The translations under genes were made by a program, and so were the position numbers. The notes under the pieces were generated by a model. It worked only from the letters and a program-made list of their open reading frames with translations, was not told where the DNA came from and made no database searches. Of a DNA stretch of 64,000 nt, positions 1 through 9,708 are shown one piece after another (the stretch's first letter is position 1; each line of letters starts with the position of its first letter). Source of the DNA: Tricholomella constricta (taxonomy: Eukaryota > Basidiomycota > Agaricomycetes > Agaricales > Lyophyllaceae); NCBI GenBank assembly GCA_013368375.1, contig JAACJP010000016.1, positions 124,001 to 188,000 of the forward strand, written 5' to 3'.

Positions 1-938
1 GGCTTGCAAGCGAAGGTTGATTGATTAGTTGCTGGAACTCGTTGATCGAGCAGGGATTTTCCCCTTTTCCATCGAGGAGCTTGTACGCCTTGCGCCCTCC
101 GCCCTCCCGTCCGCGGATGGTGATGGTGCTGGTGATGGTGACGGTCGAGCTCTGAGCTCTCAAGGCACCTTTCGTTGGTGGCGGCGAGTGCGGGCCCTGC
201 GCCGCCTTGTAATTTATTTGGGTTAAGGAATATCATGGGGGAGGCCGATTTCAGATATTAGCGTACGATCTCAGCCACGCGAAGTATACAAGCTCCCTTT
301 CAAGCTTCGCTCGGTGTCTTCGATCGCGTGAATGTCACAGCACGTGATTTTGACGCGCCGTGTCGTCTTCGTTTTGGGCCCAGCGGGCTACGGCATCTCC
401 ACCCCGTCGTTTCGATATTAGTTTACGCTATGTGTTTGCTTCATTTGCAGTCGATTTGCAAGAAAAAAAAGTCCATGGGATTGTGTAGGGACCGATACAG
501 CAAATACGACGGTATAATTCCTTCAACAACTCACACCTCCGCAAATATAAGTAAAACCGGTAGACGCGGAACAGATAGTCCAAATTCCATAATCCTCTAC
601 TACCAAAGAAGAAAAACAACGTAAACCGAAACGAAAATGCCCTGCAACAGACGAGTACGAGGTTGGCGCAAAAAAGTGACTGCCATCCAGGTAAAGATCC
701 AACCGCCCAAGCCCACCCGCCCCTCCACCACCAGCATTATAATGATCGATACCACCACACGTATTAAAAGAGGTTTCGCTCGTGAACGTAAGTGTGGGTA
801 AAATCAAATACGCGTCATGAACATAAACGGCTTCGTAAAACAGTGTCCAAGCACATCTCCCCCAATGTCCCGTGAGCAAGCGAGTAAGTGAGTGAGTGAG
901 TGATAGATGATTTAAGTTGAGACGACGGAAGCCGGTGT
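1..938. other. Left-edge intergenic sequence, no gene recognised
   Basis: I see no recognisable coding sequence here. Short open frames on both strands lack domain features or consistent splicing. A small run of GAGT repeats lies near 877-905. A CACGTG E-box-like hexamer near 340 could belong to the promoter of a gene outside the window, but nothing supports this further. Confidence 0.4.
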
Positions 939-1837
939 TTAAAGCAGGACCGTGAACGCCATGGCGGATGCGCCGAGTGCAACGGCGGCCTGCCACACCC
1001 GAGAGTCCACGGAGACAGACGCAGCAGCGTTTTCCTTGGTGTTGTTGGCGGCAGCAGTCGAGTTGGCGGTGGTCGATGGGCCGGCAGCCGAGCCTGTGGA
1101 GCTTACGGTCGTGAAGCGCGAGGCGGAGGAAGCGGCGGGCAGCGGTGGGGCCACGGTGTTAGGGTCCGCAGGGGCGGGCGGGGAGGAGGTGGATGCGCCG
1201 TTGGAGAGGGGCGGGGGGGTCGAGCCGCCTGCACTGGCAGGGGGAGGCACGGCTTTCGAAGGGTCCGCAAGGGCCCCGACGCCCCAAGGGATAGGGTCGT
1301 TTTTCCCGGGCTGGGTGGGATTGGCAGGGGGAGTAGTTGCGCCGGCGGGGGAAGCGATTGCGAAGCGAGTAGCCCATTGCTTTTCGCTCGCCCCGGGGGC
1401 CGAGAACTGGTAGAAGTAGATCGCAGAGTTGGGGGCAACCTAGCAAAGTCATCGAGCTTAATCCAAAAGTTTAATGTATATATAGAATAGTGCGCGTACC
1501 GCAGGACAGGGGTGATCAAAAGAGCCGGAGACCGTACCGTCAAGATCAGTTGCAACAGCTAGAGCGGATAGACAGCTTGAATACAAGATGCGACATGGAA
1601 AAGTTGGGAAAACATACTTGTCAAGTGGACCATCTCGAAGTTGTCACCGGTCATGAGCTGGATAGCCATATTCTTCCATGCAGTCGTAGAGCCCGCGTCT
1701 CCATCCCATTCAATGTGACACGTCGAGCCTTCTCTGTAGACGATGCCGGGTCCAGGTACGGTGGGAACGACATCGGCGCGAGCGACGTGGAGGGAGGCGG
1801 AGGCGAGGAGAGCCGTCAATGCGAATGTTGCAAACAT
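939..1837 (-). CDS. Kre9/Knh1-like Ser/Thr-rich GPI-anchored cell-wall protein
   Basis: Three exons read cleanly: 1618-1837, 1500-1558 and 939-1439, with GT-AG introns and an uninterrupted frame. The protein starts with a signal peptide (MFATFALTALLASASLHVARA). A small beta-sandwich domain follows, of the kind found in Kre9/Knh1 and related fungal surface proteins: an early Gly-Pro region, a WDGD-like stretch, then FDHPCPAVAPNSAIYFYQF. After about residue 130 it becomes a Pro/Ser/Thr/Ala-rich stalk and ends in a hydrophobic tail (VALGASAMAFTVLL) directly before the stop, which is the layout of a GPI-attachment signal. It is likely secreted, glycosylated and held at the plasma membrane or wall. 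Kre9 proteins are linked to beta-1,6-glucan assembly, but for this short stalked subfamily the function is not established. The start at 1837 is chosen because it gives the signal peptide; an in-frame ATG lies farther upstream at 1915. Confidence 0.85.
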
Positions 1838-2354
1838 TTTCAGAGATAGGCTGTATAGACGCAAAGGAAGGACAACAAGACCAGCAAGTTGTGAGAAGAT
1901 GGGGGTGGATGGCAAGTCAGAAAAACGACTGGAAAGAGGACTAACTGTTTATGTAGGAGAGCGCCTGATGGCTTGGATTTGATTTAAAAGAGTGTAACGT
2001 TTCAAGAGAGTGGGAGGGAGGGTGTGTGGGCCCTTTAGTGTGGTTGTTGCGAGTGACCGCAAGAGATGGTTGCGGGCGGGGTATTAAAATCACCACATGC
2101 TCTGTCTCCGCCCTGTTTCAACACAGCCGCTTATGTTCGGCACCTCACGCTTTCTTAGTGATTGACATGGACGCTCATGTCTTATTCCTGCTGCTCAAGG
2201 ATGAAAAAATGCCCAATTTTGTTCTCCCCCTTAATTGCAGTCGTGCGGTGAATTCACATTATGTACATGAGCCCGACTGACCAGAAACCAGACTTATGTA
2301 ACTTATTTAAGTGATGGCAACATATCGTCAAGATCAACTGCATATGGTGCCAAT
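1838..2354. other. Intergenic, includes likely promoter of the GPI-protein gene
   Basis: Upstream flank of the GPI-anchored protein gene. No coding potential was recognised, and no convincing TATA or repeat element is visible. Confidence 0.3.
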
Positions 2355-3735
2355 GGCGCTACATAGCTGAATACCACTCAGAGAAACGCTGCTCCCAGGC
2401 GAAATAATTCCCTATTTCCAGGCGCAAGGTGAAATACTGACCTGGATGGCGCCGAATCTGAAGCCAACGTCTCCGATCAATCCAAAAGCTGTGGCAGAAT
2501 TTCCCATCTTTTAATTCCATCATCTGGATTGCAGTGAAAGCGGTCATCAAGCCCGTTGATCATGATACCCCCGCACGATATCTCACGATAAGTCCAGTGA
2601 GACTGGGCGGACTGTTTATTATAAGCGGACCTGTATTCTAGTCACTTTAAGTTTTACCGCCCTCCAGTCAGAGTATGCCATCCAAAGAAAATACTAGGCT
2701 TAAATTCATGACTAGTACCTCGTTGGGAGCGCAACTCATAGACATGATTTCCTAGTCATTCTCGATCTCGGCACAAAAATATCTCGGGCGCCACATTATT
2801 GACTCGATAGTATCAATAATATATGAGCTATCGCGGGGCTGTCGTCCGACTCTGATACCCCAATCAGTGGAGTATAAAATTAGGTTGGACATGATGGACA
2901 CTTGTAGTACGTACAGAACTGCCTTCCCCTGTCAGCTCATGTCGCAACATCCCAGAAGAACTGCGAAAGATCGTGTAGTTATTATCCCAAAAGAGTATTG
3001 CAACCGAACAGAGTCGGATACCAATTTGATGATGCTGTGAAGAAAGACCACCCACCAGCTTAAGTTCTTAATTGGAGGCGAGAGAATATAATGCACCCAG
3101 TTGAGCCATGACTTTCATCGAGCAAGAGCTCTTAAATGTAGATTGGACAGCGCCGCTGGTATACGGGATGGCCCCTGAGGCCTGATGTACGACGAGATAC
3201 CGGGACGAATAACTCATCTGGGTGCTTGAGAGGCACATCTGCAGAGAAGAAGACTGTACCGGCATTGATCAACTGATCAACCGGCTGGCATCTCCGATTG
3301 GCAGCAAAACCTTACCACGCCCTGTCATTGTCGGAGCCTTCCTACTGTTTAAAGGGCAACATTGGTCCAGTATGGAGCAAGATCTTTTAAGATGTCGACC
3401 ACTTCGAGTTAGATTTTATACTGAGCAACAAGCAGGTCATGAGGAAGAGCAGGTTTTGTCGCCTGTGAGATTTGCATTGGGCCGCAGACAAGGAAGGACT
3501 GATAGAGAACGAATCGCTGGCAGAGGTTTGAAATGGACGTCCTGCACTTTCCATCGACTGGAAGTCTAACGTTACGCCCAGTTGCTCAAGAGAGACCAGT
3601 CTCTGTCCAATAGGCAGACAAAAAGTAGATGCAATCAGGGAACCAAACCGTTCCTGGTGGCGCACGTTCAGGCATTCTCAGAAGCATTTTAGGCGCAGCG
3701 ATGATGTGAAGATGAAAGACTAGATCTATGTCTAG
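2355..3735 (-). CDS. Unidentified intron-rich gene or gene remnant
   Basis: Several minus-strand stretches look like exons of one protein, but I cannot name the family. A plausible start near 3689 gives MLLRMPERAPPGTVWFPD. Further segments, joined by small GT-AG gaps, read LPHDLLVAQYK, EVVDILKDLAPYWTNVAL, VFFSADVPLKHPDELFVP, and near the 3' end KFCHSFWIDRRRWLQIRRHP followed by FTLRLEIGNYFAWEQRFSEW, ending with a stop near 2359. The aromatic-rich composition and frame continuity across candidate introns suggest real coding sequence. Some joins need weak splice sites, so it may be decayed. It lies downstream of the RNH203-like gene on the same strand. The exact boundaries are a guess. Confidence 0.3.
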
Positions 3736-3850
3736 TCAAAGTACGATGATCCCAGTGTTCGGCGCCCAGAAGCACATATGTACTTCTATGACCAGGCACC
3801 GTCTAAGATCCCGTTTAGCTGACGGCGTACAATAACCAGCAAGGAAAGGA

Positions 3851-4359
3851 TTAGCGAGTAGCAGGATAATTTTGGAGTGAATCGATAGTTGTCCAGCCTC
3901 GACGTGCTGTCCCATCCAGATTTGCAGGAAGTGGGAAGGTGTGCATGTAGAGTCGTAGGAAGCACCAATTCATCGCTGGGACCGTGATACGCAGCCGGCA
4001 TAGCACAGAACCAGGTTCCAATAGAATTTTTGGAGCAAAACGAGTGTGGATGGGAGTGTATTGTGAGGTTGAGCAGTAGAGGCAGGTATTTTCAATCGAC
4101 CCATGTGAAGATACATCGGGGGAAGGCGCGCTAATGCTGATAATTACCTGAGTACAGTTTTCATCCGTAATGTCGGACATCTTGCTCGCTGGGAATAGTC
4201 GAAGGAAACTGATACTTCCTGTAAGCTGTAGAGTTATCCCTTCGTACCTACAAGCGCAGAGAGTATACCCAGATAACAATAAATTAGGAAGAGAAGGGTG
4301 ACAACAAGAGCATAGGGAAGGCGACCACGACTCGCTTCTCAGTCTTCCACTCGATGAAT
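3851..4359 (-). other. Open frame downstream of RNH203-like gene, probably non-coding
   Basis: The reading frame of the RNase H2C-like gene stays open through this stretch if its last intron is not removed. The resulting sequence (Ser/Leu/Cys-rich, no domain) does not resemble family members, so I treat it as 3' flank. A second small start (MSDITDENCTQ, near 4172) is present but leads nowhere I recognise. Confidence 0.3.
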
Positions 4360-5230
4360 CTAAGGAAGGAGCTGTGTCAAAACTTCTCAACTTGGGAGAT
4401 ACGGAAGATAATACCAGATGGGCTAACTGTGTCCATTCTGTGAGGGAGCGGGCATAGTCATCTCTACCCTCATCCACAGGATGATCTGCATGCCAGAGAA
4501 TGAAGGATGAAAACTGAGACGAGATCGTCAAGACCCGTGTTGCCTCCTCATCCACCAGCGCGTGGCCCGCCCCATCGTAAAGTCCGCCATCGTCACCTAC
4601 GTCCATCGAGTCATCTCCATCCATACGCTCCGCCTCCTCGTTCTCCTCATCAGCACGTTTTTTGCTACGTGTAACTCGCCCCTTCCATGTGGTCGACTTC
4701 TCCTTTCCCTTCCCGTTAGCCTTTCCTTTCTTTTTCGCCTGCCTTTCCTTCTCTCCACCGTCGATGCCGTGCCGCGTCCCGTCTGCAGCGCCTTCTGCTC
4801 GCAGCACAACGCCCACATAACCTGCCGGGAGCTGCACCTTCAGTCCCTGTATCGTTCGACCTCTAAAGGCCGAGATAAAACGCGTCGTCGCCTCTGTGAC
4901 GCGCTTTGCCAGAGTTCCAGGTGATGCCACTGGCATGGTATTCGGCTGCGAGTCGGTCTCCGCGTTTTCCAAAGCTTCATACACCACTCCTTCATTTGGA
5001 ATGTTCGATGGACCAGCTTCTCTCGCGCCTGCGGTGGATGAGCCTTGGTTGATCGCGTTCTCTGGGATGGGAGGAGCGCCGACTGTTCCTTTCGCGGCGT
5101 TGACACGGAAATACGTGGATATTGGGGCTTCACCGGAGTAGTTGATGTGGAAGGGCATCAGATACGGTGAGCATATTTCGGAACTCCCTGGGATGGGATT
5201 GCTTCCTAGTACGAGTGTCAGTGGTGCCAT
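4360..5230 (-). CDS. RNH203: Ribonuclease H2 non-catalytic subunit C (Rnh203-like)
   Basis: Non-catalytic subunit of the trimeric RNase H2, which removes ribonucleotides and RNA-DNA hybrids in the nucleus. The N-terminal half has the family signature: LMPFHINYSGEAPISTYFRV, then after a variable linker FRGRTIQGLKVQLPAGYVG followed by VVL. A Lys/Glu-rich low-complexity insert comes next, then a C-terminal helix region (FILWHADHPVDEGRDDYARS, EWTQLAHL) matching the final Trp-containing segment of RNASEH2C. Exon 1 is 4415-5230. A 43-base intron (4372-4414) joins it to a 4-codon last exon (LLP-stop), giving about 275 residues. Without that splice the frame runs on for about 150 unrelated residues. 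In-frame ATGs at 5263 and 5269 are alternative starts. Confidence 0.75.
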
Positions 5231-5269
5231 GAAAGACGCGATTGTCACGCATGTCACGCCCATCGTCAC

Positions 5270-5526
5270 ACATGTGCCATGGGAGGAAAAACGTGGGAAA
5301 GGCCAATGTGGAGCTTGGCCTAAGTTTTGAATACTACTTACTTTCGGGCTTCCTTTTTCAGGTCATTCAACATTGCACATTTAAATCAAGAATGGCTGGA
5401 TGCTCTGAAAGGCGGAAAAGAACACACACTATGCGACTGGCCTTCACGCGAAGTCGTCATCACATGAGGAATCCACACGTCGACACACGCACCGCTTCAA
5501 TGTTCGAGGCATGAGGTAACCCGGCT
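5270..5526. other. Short intergenic segment, likely RNH203 promoter
   Basis: No coding feature was recognised between the RNH203-like gene and the kinase remnant. Confidence 0.25.
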
Positions 5527-5752
5527 TCAGCAGCAGTTAGGGCAATGGGCAATACTTGGGATCTGGATGAGCCATGAGCTCCAGAATTGCAGGAACAGAT
5601 GAGACCCTCGTGCTCCCGAACATAAGTAATAAGGATACCTCGGAAAGCGCATGGCAGTTATACCCAAACACCCGAAGCAGGGAATTGCCAAGTTGGTAGA
5701 TGTCGAGTTTATCGAAAGAATCATAAGGGAGGAGGTGCGCAAAGTCGGTCAA
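5527..5752 (-). pseudogene. Remnant of a fungal protein-kinase-like domain C-terminal lobe
   Basis: A 71-residue open frame reads LPYDSFDKLDIYQLGNSLLR, and later ILELMAHPDPKYCPLP. The pattern (Y-x-P-F/S-x-x-x-D-I-Y-x-L-G-N, then a spaced L-M-x-x-D/P-P-x-x-R/C-P) matches the end of the kinase domain common in Agaricomycetes, where the segment after the activation loop reads DIYxLGN and ends MxxxDPxxRP. No N-lobe, VAIK lysine, HRD or DFG is found upstream; a poly-A tract (5757-5772) and non-coding sequence follow instead. I infer a decayed fragment rather than a working kinase. Confidence 0.45.
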
Positions 5753-5756
5753 CCTT

Positions 5757-6221
5757 TAAAAAAAAAAAAAATCCACATAAATATGGTTCGTCGCTGTTGT
5801 CCATTTCTGAGCTCAACGCACAGTTGACCGCACTCCAAGCTCAGCGATGAAAAGGCGTAGTCTACATCTGTTGGGAGGTATGCTTGCACCGCGGAAAAAG
5901 GGCGTGAAATGAAGACCTGTAAAACCCGATGTCACACTCTCAGCTGTTTCCAGGGCACCAAAGCCTCTTCTAATTCATGGACGTCGGAAAACGAGTAAAA
6001 CTGGTCAGCGTTACGGAATGCGAGTGTTGCACGTTAGTTGTACCTAGTGATGAGGTTATTTGTCAAGGTGGGGCTAAGCACATCAAAATAAACAAACGCA
6101 ACCCGTCATTCCGATTTGCCGTGCCGACGCTTGACGCGGTCTCGAAAACTCTTTAACGGCACTGCCGCCTATCCCTATTTTACTCTTTCCGTAGTAGCAC
6201 TACGCCAAATCACTGAGGAAA
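5757..6221. promoter_or_regulatory. Upstream region of DNM1
   Basis: No coding sequence was found. It contains a 14-base A run at its left end and forms the immediate 5' flank of the dynamin gene. The start context AGGAAAATGG is purine-rich as expected for a fungal start codon. No specific factor site can be named. Confidence 0.35.
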
Positions 6222-9221
6222 ATGGATCAAGACCTCATCAAACTGGTTAACAAACTCCAGGACACGTTCAGCAACTTGGGTTCGTGGTCGTTCAACATAA
6301 TGAAGTCAAGCTGACACTTTTGGTCCGTAGGTGGGGAGTTGGACATGCCTCAGCTGATTGTTGTATGTCTCAATGTATCTGCGCATTGAGGAGCTAGTGG
6401 ACACTCATGTCATGAAACAGGTTGGCAGTCAATCGGCTGGAAAGTCGAGCGTCCTGGAAACGTACGCATCTCCTTAGTTACTCACGCACTCAATACTAGC
6501 TCATACGCCATACAGCATTGTTGGACGAGACTTCTTACCTCGAGGGCAAGGGATTGTAACGCGGCGGCCACTCGTTCTTCAACTCATTCACACTCCCATC
6601 CCGGCAGAACCCTCGCCGACTGCACCGCCATATACTGAATGGGCGCAGTTCCTTCACATAGACAAGAGATTCACAGATTTCAACGAGATTCGCAAAGAGA
6701 TCGAGCAGGAAACCTATCGGGTGGCTGGACAGAACAAAGGCGTTAGCAAATTGCCGATATCGCTGAGGATTTACAGTCCTGACGTTCTGGACTTGACCTT
6801 GGTCGATCTGCCCGGCTTGACTAAAGTGCGTGAATTCAAATAAAGGCCTTATTATACTATTCATGGTTTACCCCACCAGATCCCTGTCGGCGACCAGCCA
6901 AGTGACATAGAACGGCAAATTCGCAACCTGATACTGGACTATATCTCAAAACCAAACAGGTCAGTACTGTTGCCTCGGTTCTCAAAAGCCTTCAGTTGAA
7001 AAGCTATCTCTGCAGCGTCATCTTATCCGTGTCTCCTGCCAATGTCGACCTTGCGAACTCCGAATCCCTCAAGCTTGCCCGTTCTGTCGACCCACAAGGT
7101 CGGCGCACCATCGGCGTCCTGACAAAACTTGATCTCATGGACGCCGGCACAAATGCTTTGGACATCCTCACTGGACGTGTCTACCCACTCAAACTAGGCT
7201 TCATCGGTGTTGTGAATCGCAGCCAACAGGATATTAACTCGGAGAAGAGCATGAAGGATGCTCTTGACAGTGAAACTGATTTCTTCAGGAACCACTCAGC
7301 ATACCGGAACATTGCACACAAGAATGGGACGAAGTATCTAGCGAAGTCCCTGAACCAGGTCAGTCGTTTCTCGTTAAGCCACTCGATACGGTGTTCACGT
7401 GTAGCTTCTAGGTCCTGATGAACCACATCCGTGACAAGCTTCCGGATATGAAGGCGCGCCTGAATACATTGATGGGTCAAGCTCAGCAGGAGCTGAACTC
7501 CTTTGGAGATTCTGCTATTTTTGGAGACAAGCACCAGGTTCGCCCTGAACTCTCTTCGCTCGATCATATCCCCTAACTTCACACCACAGCAAGGATCTCT
7601 GATACTTCGTCTTATGACCCAATTTGCTCGTGACTTCATCTCCTCGATCGAAGGAACGAAAGTCGACATCTCCACAAAGGAACTTTCCGGAGGAGCGCGG
7701 ATATACTACATCTTCAACGACGTGTTTGGCCAAGCGCTAGCCTCCATAGATGCGACACATAACCTGGAGAATCAGGACATTCGAACCGCCATCCGCAATT
7801 CAACAGGCCCGAGGCCCAGCCTGTTTGTACCGGAGATCGCCTTCGACCTCCTTGTGAAGCCTCAAATAAAACTTTTGGAAGCCCCCAGCTTGCGCTGCGT
7901 GGAGCTTGTGTATGAGGAGTTGGTAAAAATCTGCCATAATTGCACAAGTGCCGTACGTATATATATATATAGCCCTCATTCATCATTTTCGGGCTTTGGC
8001 ATCTCATCATGTTCATCAGGAGCTCCAAAGGTTTCCGAGACTACACGCCCAGCTGATAGAGGTGGTATCAGAACTGCTTCGGGAACGGTTAGGTCCTACG
8101 TCGGAATACGCGCAGAGTTTGATAGAGATTCAAGCGGCGTATATCAATACAAATCACCCTGCGTTCATTACCGGCTCTGCCCTCGCTGCGCAGCAAGCCA
8201 ACACACGCCAGCGGTCGCCGGCCGCGCCACAGGTAGGCTTTACCAGGTTGACACAAGCATGTTCAGTACTGATGCTCGGTTATGCAGCCCTCTTCCAATG
8301 AACCCGTGAACGGCAACGGGCTCTCGCCGGAGGATGAGGACGAAACCTCGTCTGAAGACAGCATCTTCCCACCACGCGATGGTCGTTCTGTTTCCTCCAC
8401 CGTACATGACCGCTCGCGATCCAGCATCTCCGCAAGCACCACCACTCCCGCTATGGCTATCGGTATGGGCACCGTCGCCAAGCGCTCGTCATCGCGCAGT
8501 CGCCGTCAAAGTCAGATACAGCACCGCGACCACCATCGGCCACACTCTGCGCTCGGTGGGGGCCCCATGCCCAATGGTGCCGACTCGTCACCGCCCACTG
8601 CGCGTGAGACCTTCCTCAACTATTTCTTTGGCCAGAATGGGCCCGGGCCCATCGCTGGGTCGAGCGTTGAGCGCAGCCAGCATGCGGGACATGGAACTGG
8701 CTCGTCAAGCATCATACCGGTGGGCCGAGATGTGTCGGGCGCGGAATCGGCGCTTTCTGCAGGGCTTATGGCGGGGAAGCGGGGGATCGATGGGAGCAAT
8801 GCGGCATATGATATGAAGAGCCTAGGAAAGCATATCGAAGCCGTGAGTAACTCCTTTCTCTAATTGATCCTAAATTGACTCGTCGTGGTGGTTGTAGATT
8901 CCCTCGGACGGCAACCACCTGACGATGCGGGAGGAGATGGAGACGTCACTCATCCGCTCACTCATCGCGTCGTACTTCGGGATCGTGCGCCAGAGCATCC
9001 AGGACCTCATACCCAAAGCAATCATGCATCTCCTCGTCAACCATACCTCGCAGCATGTGCAGAACCGTCTTGTTTCGGCGCTGTATAATCCGGATCTGTT
9101 CGCGGACATGTTGAACGAGGACGAGGCGCTCGTGGCGGAGCGCGCGCGCGTCAAGGCCCTGCTGGATGCGTACAAGGAGGCGTTCAAAACACTGTCGGAC
9201 GTTAATTTGAAGTCGTCGTAG
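6222..9221 (+). CDS. DNM1: Dynamin-related GTPase of mitochondrial and peroxisomal fission (Dnm1/Drp1)
   Basis: Large self-assembling GTPase that constricts and divides mitochondria and peroxisomes from the cytosolic side. The GTPase domain is complete: P-loop GSQSAGKSS (about 6424-6450), switch threonine in [10 protein letters not shown] (about 6550), DLPG (about 6807) and TKLDLMD (about 7124). The middle domain carries [13 protein letters not shown] and [17 protein letters not shown]. The C-terminal GTPase effector domain ([19 protein letters not shown] onward) ends at the TAG at 9219-9221. [17 protein letters not shown] and FLNYFFG match Dnm1/Drp1 rather than Vps1. The B-insert between middle domain and GED is long, Ser-rich and basic. 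About ten short introns; total about 800 residues. It converges with the BCS1-like gene. Confidence 0.95.
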
Positions 9222-9708
9222 ATTATTAAACTGGTAGAGATATATCATAGATTACGCTCCGGCTCCATTACCCCATACTTAGTAGTATACGATCTCGTCA
9301 CGACTCTCATCTTGATTGATATACACACGCGCAGAAACGACAAATTATGGAGATAAGTATCAATGGCCGATAAATTACGTGACAAATATGCTGCAGCGCT
9401 TAACACGCCGCATCAAAGCACACAAACAACACAACGGAAATGGAGGATTGGGGGTGGACAAGTCCAAAAAGCCATGTCATTCTTGTCTATCGTATGTATC
9501 ATATCGTATCATATATAGTCGAGTCGTATGGAGCACGTAGAACACGTAAGCACGATGATAACCCAGCCACGCAAAACAACCAGCGAGGGGAGACAGCAAA
9601 CAGCGGTACAGGAGGCAAGATGGGGCAGCAGAACCCTAACATGGGGGAGAAGGAATGAGCACATTCCAGCGCAAGGGCTGGGAGAAACCCTCCGGATGGC
9701 TGTGGCGC
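9222..9708. other. Convergent 3' flanks of DNM1 and the BCS1-like gene
   Basis: AT-rich sequence between two tail-to-tail genes. It should hold both polyadenylation regions. No coding feature was found. Confidence 0.4.
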
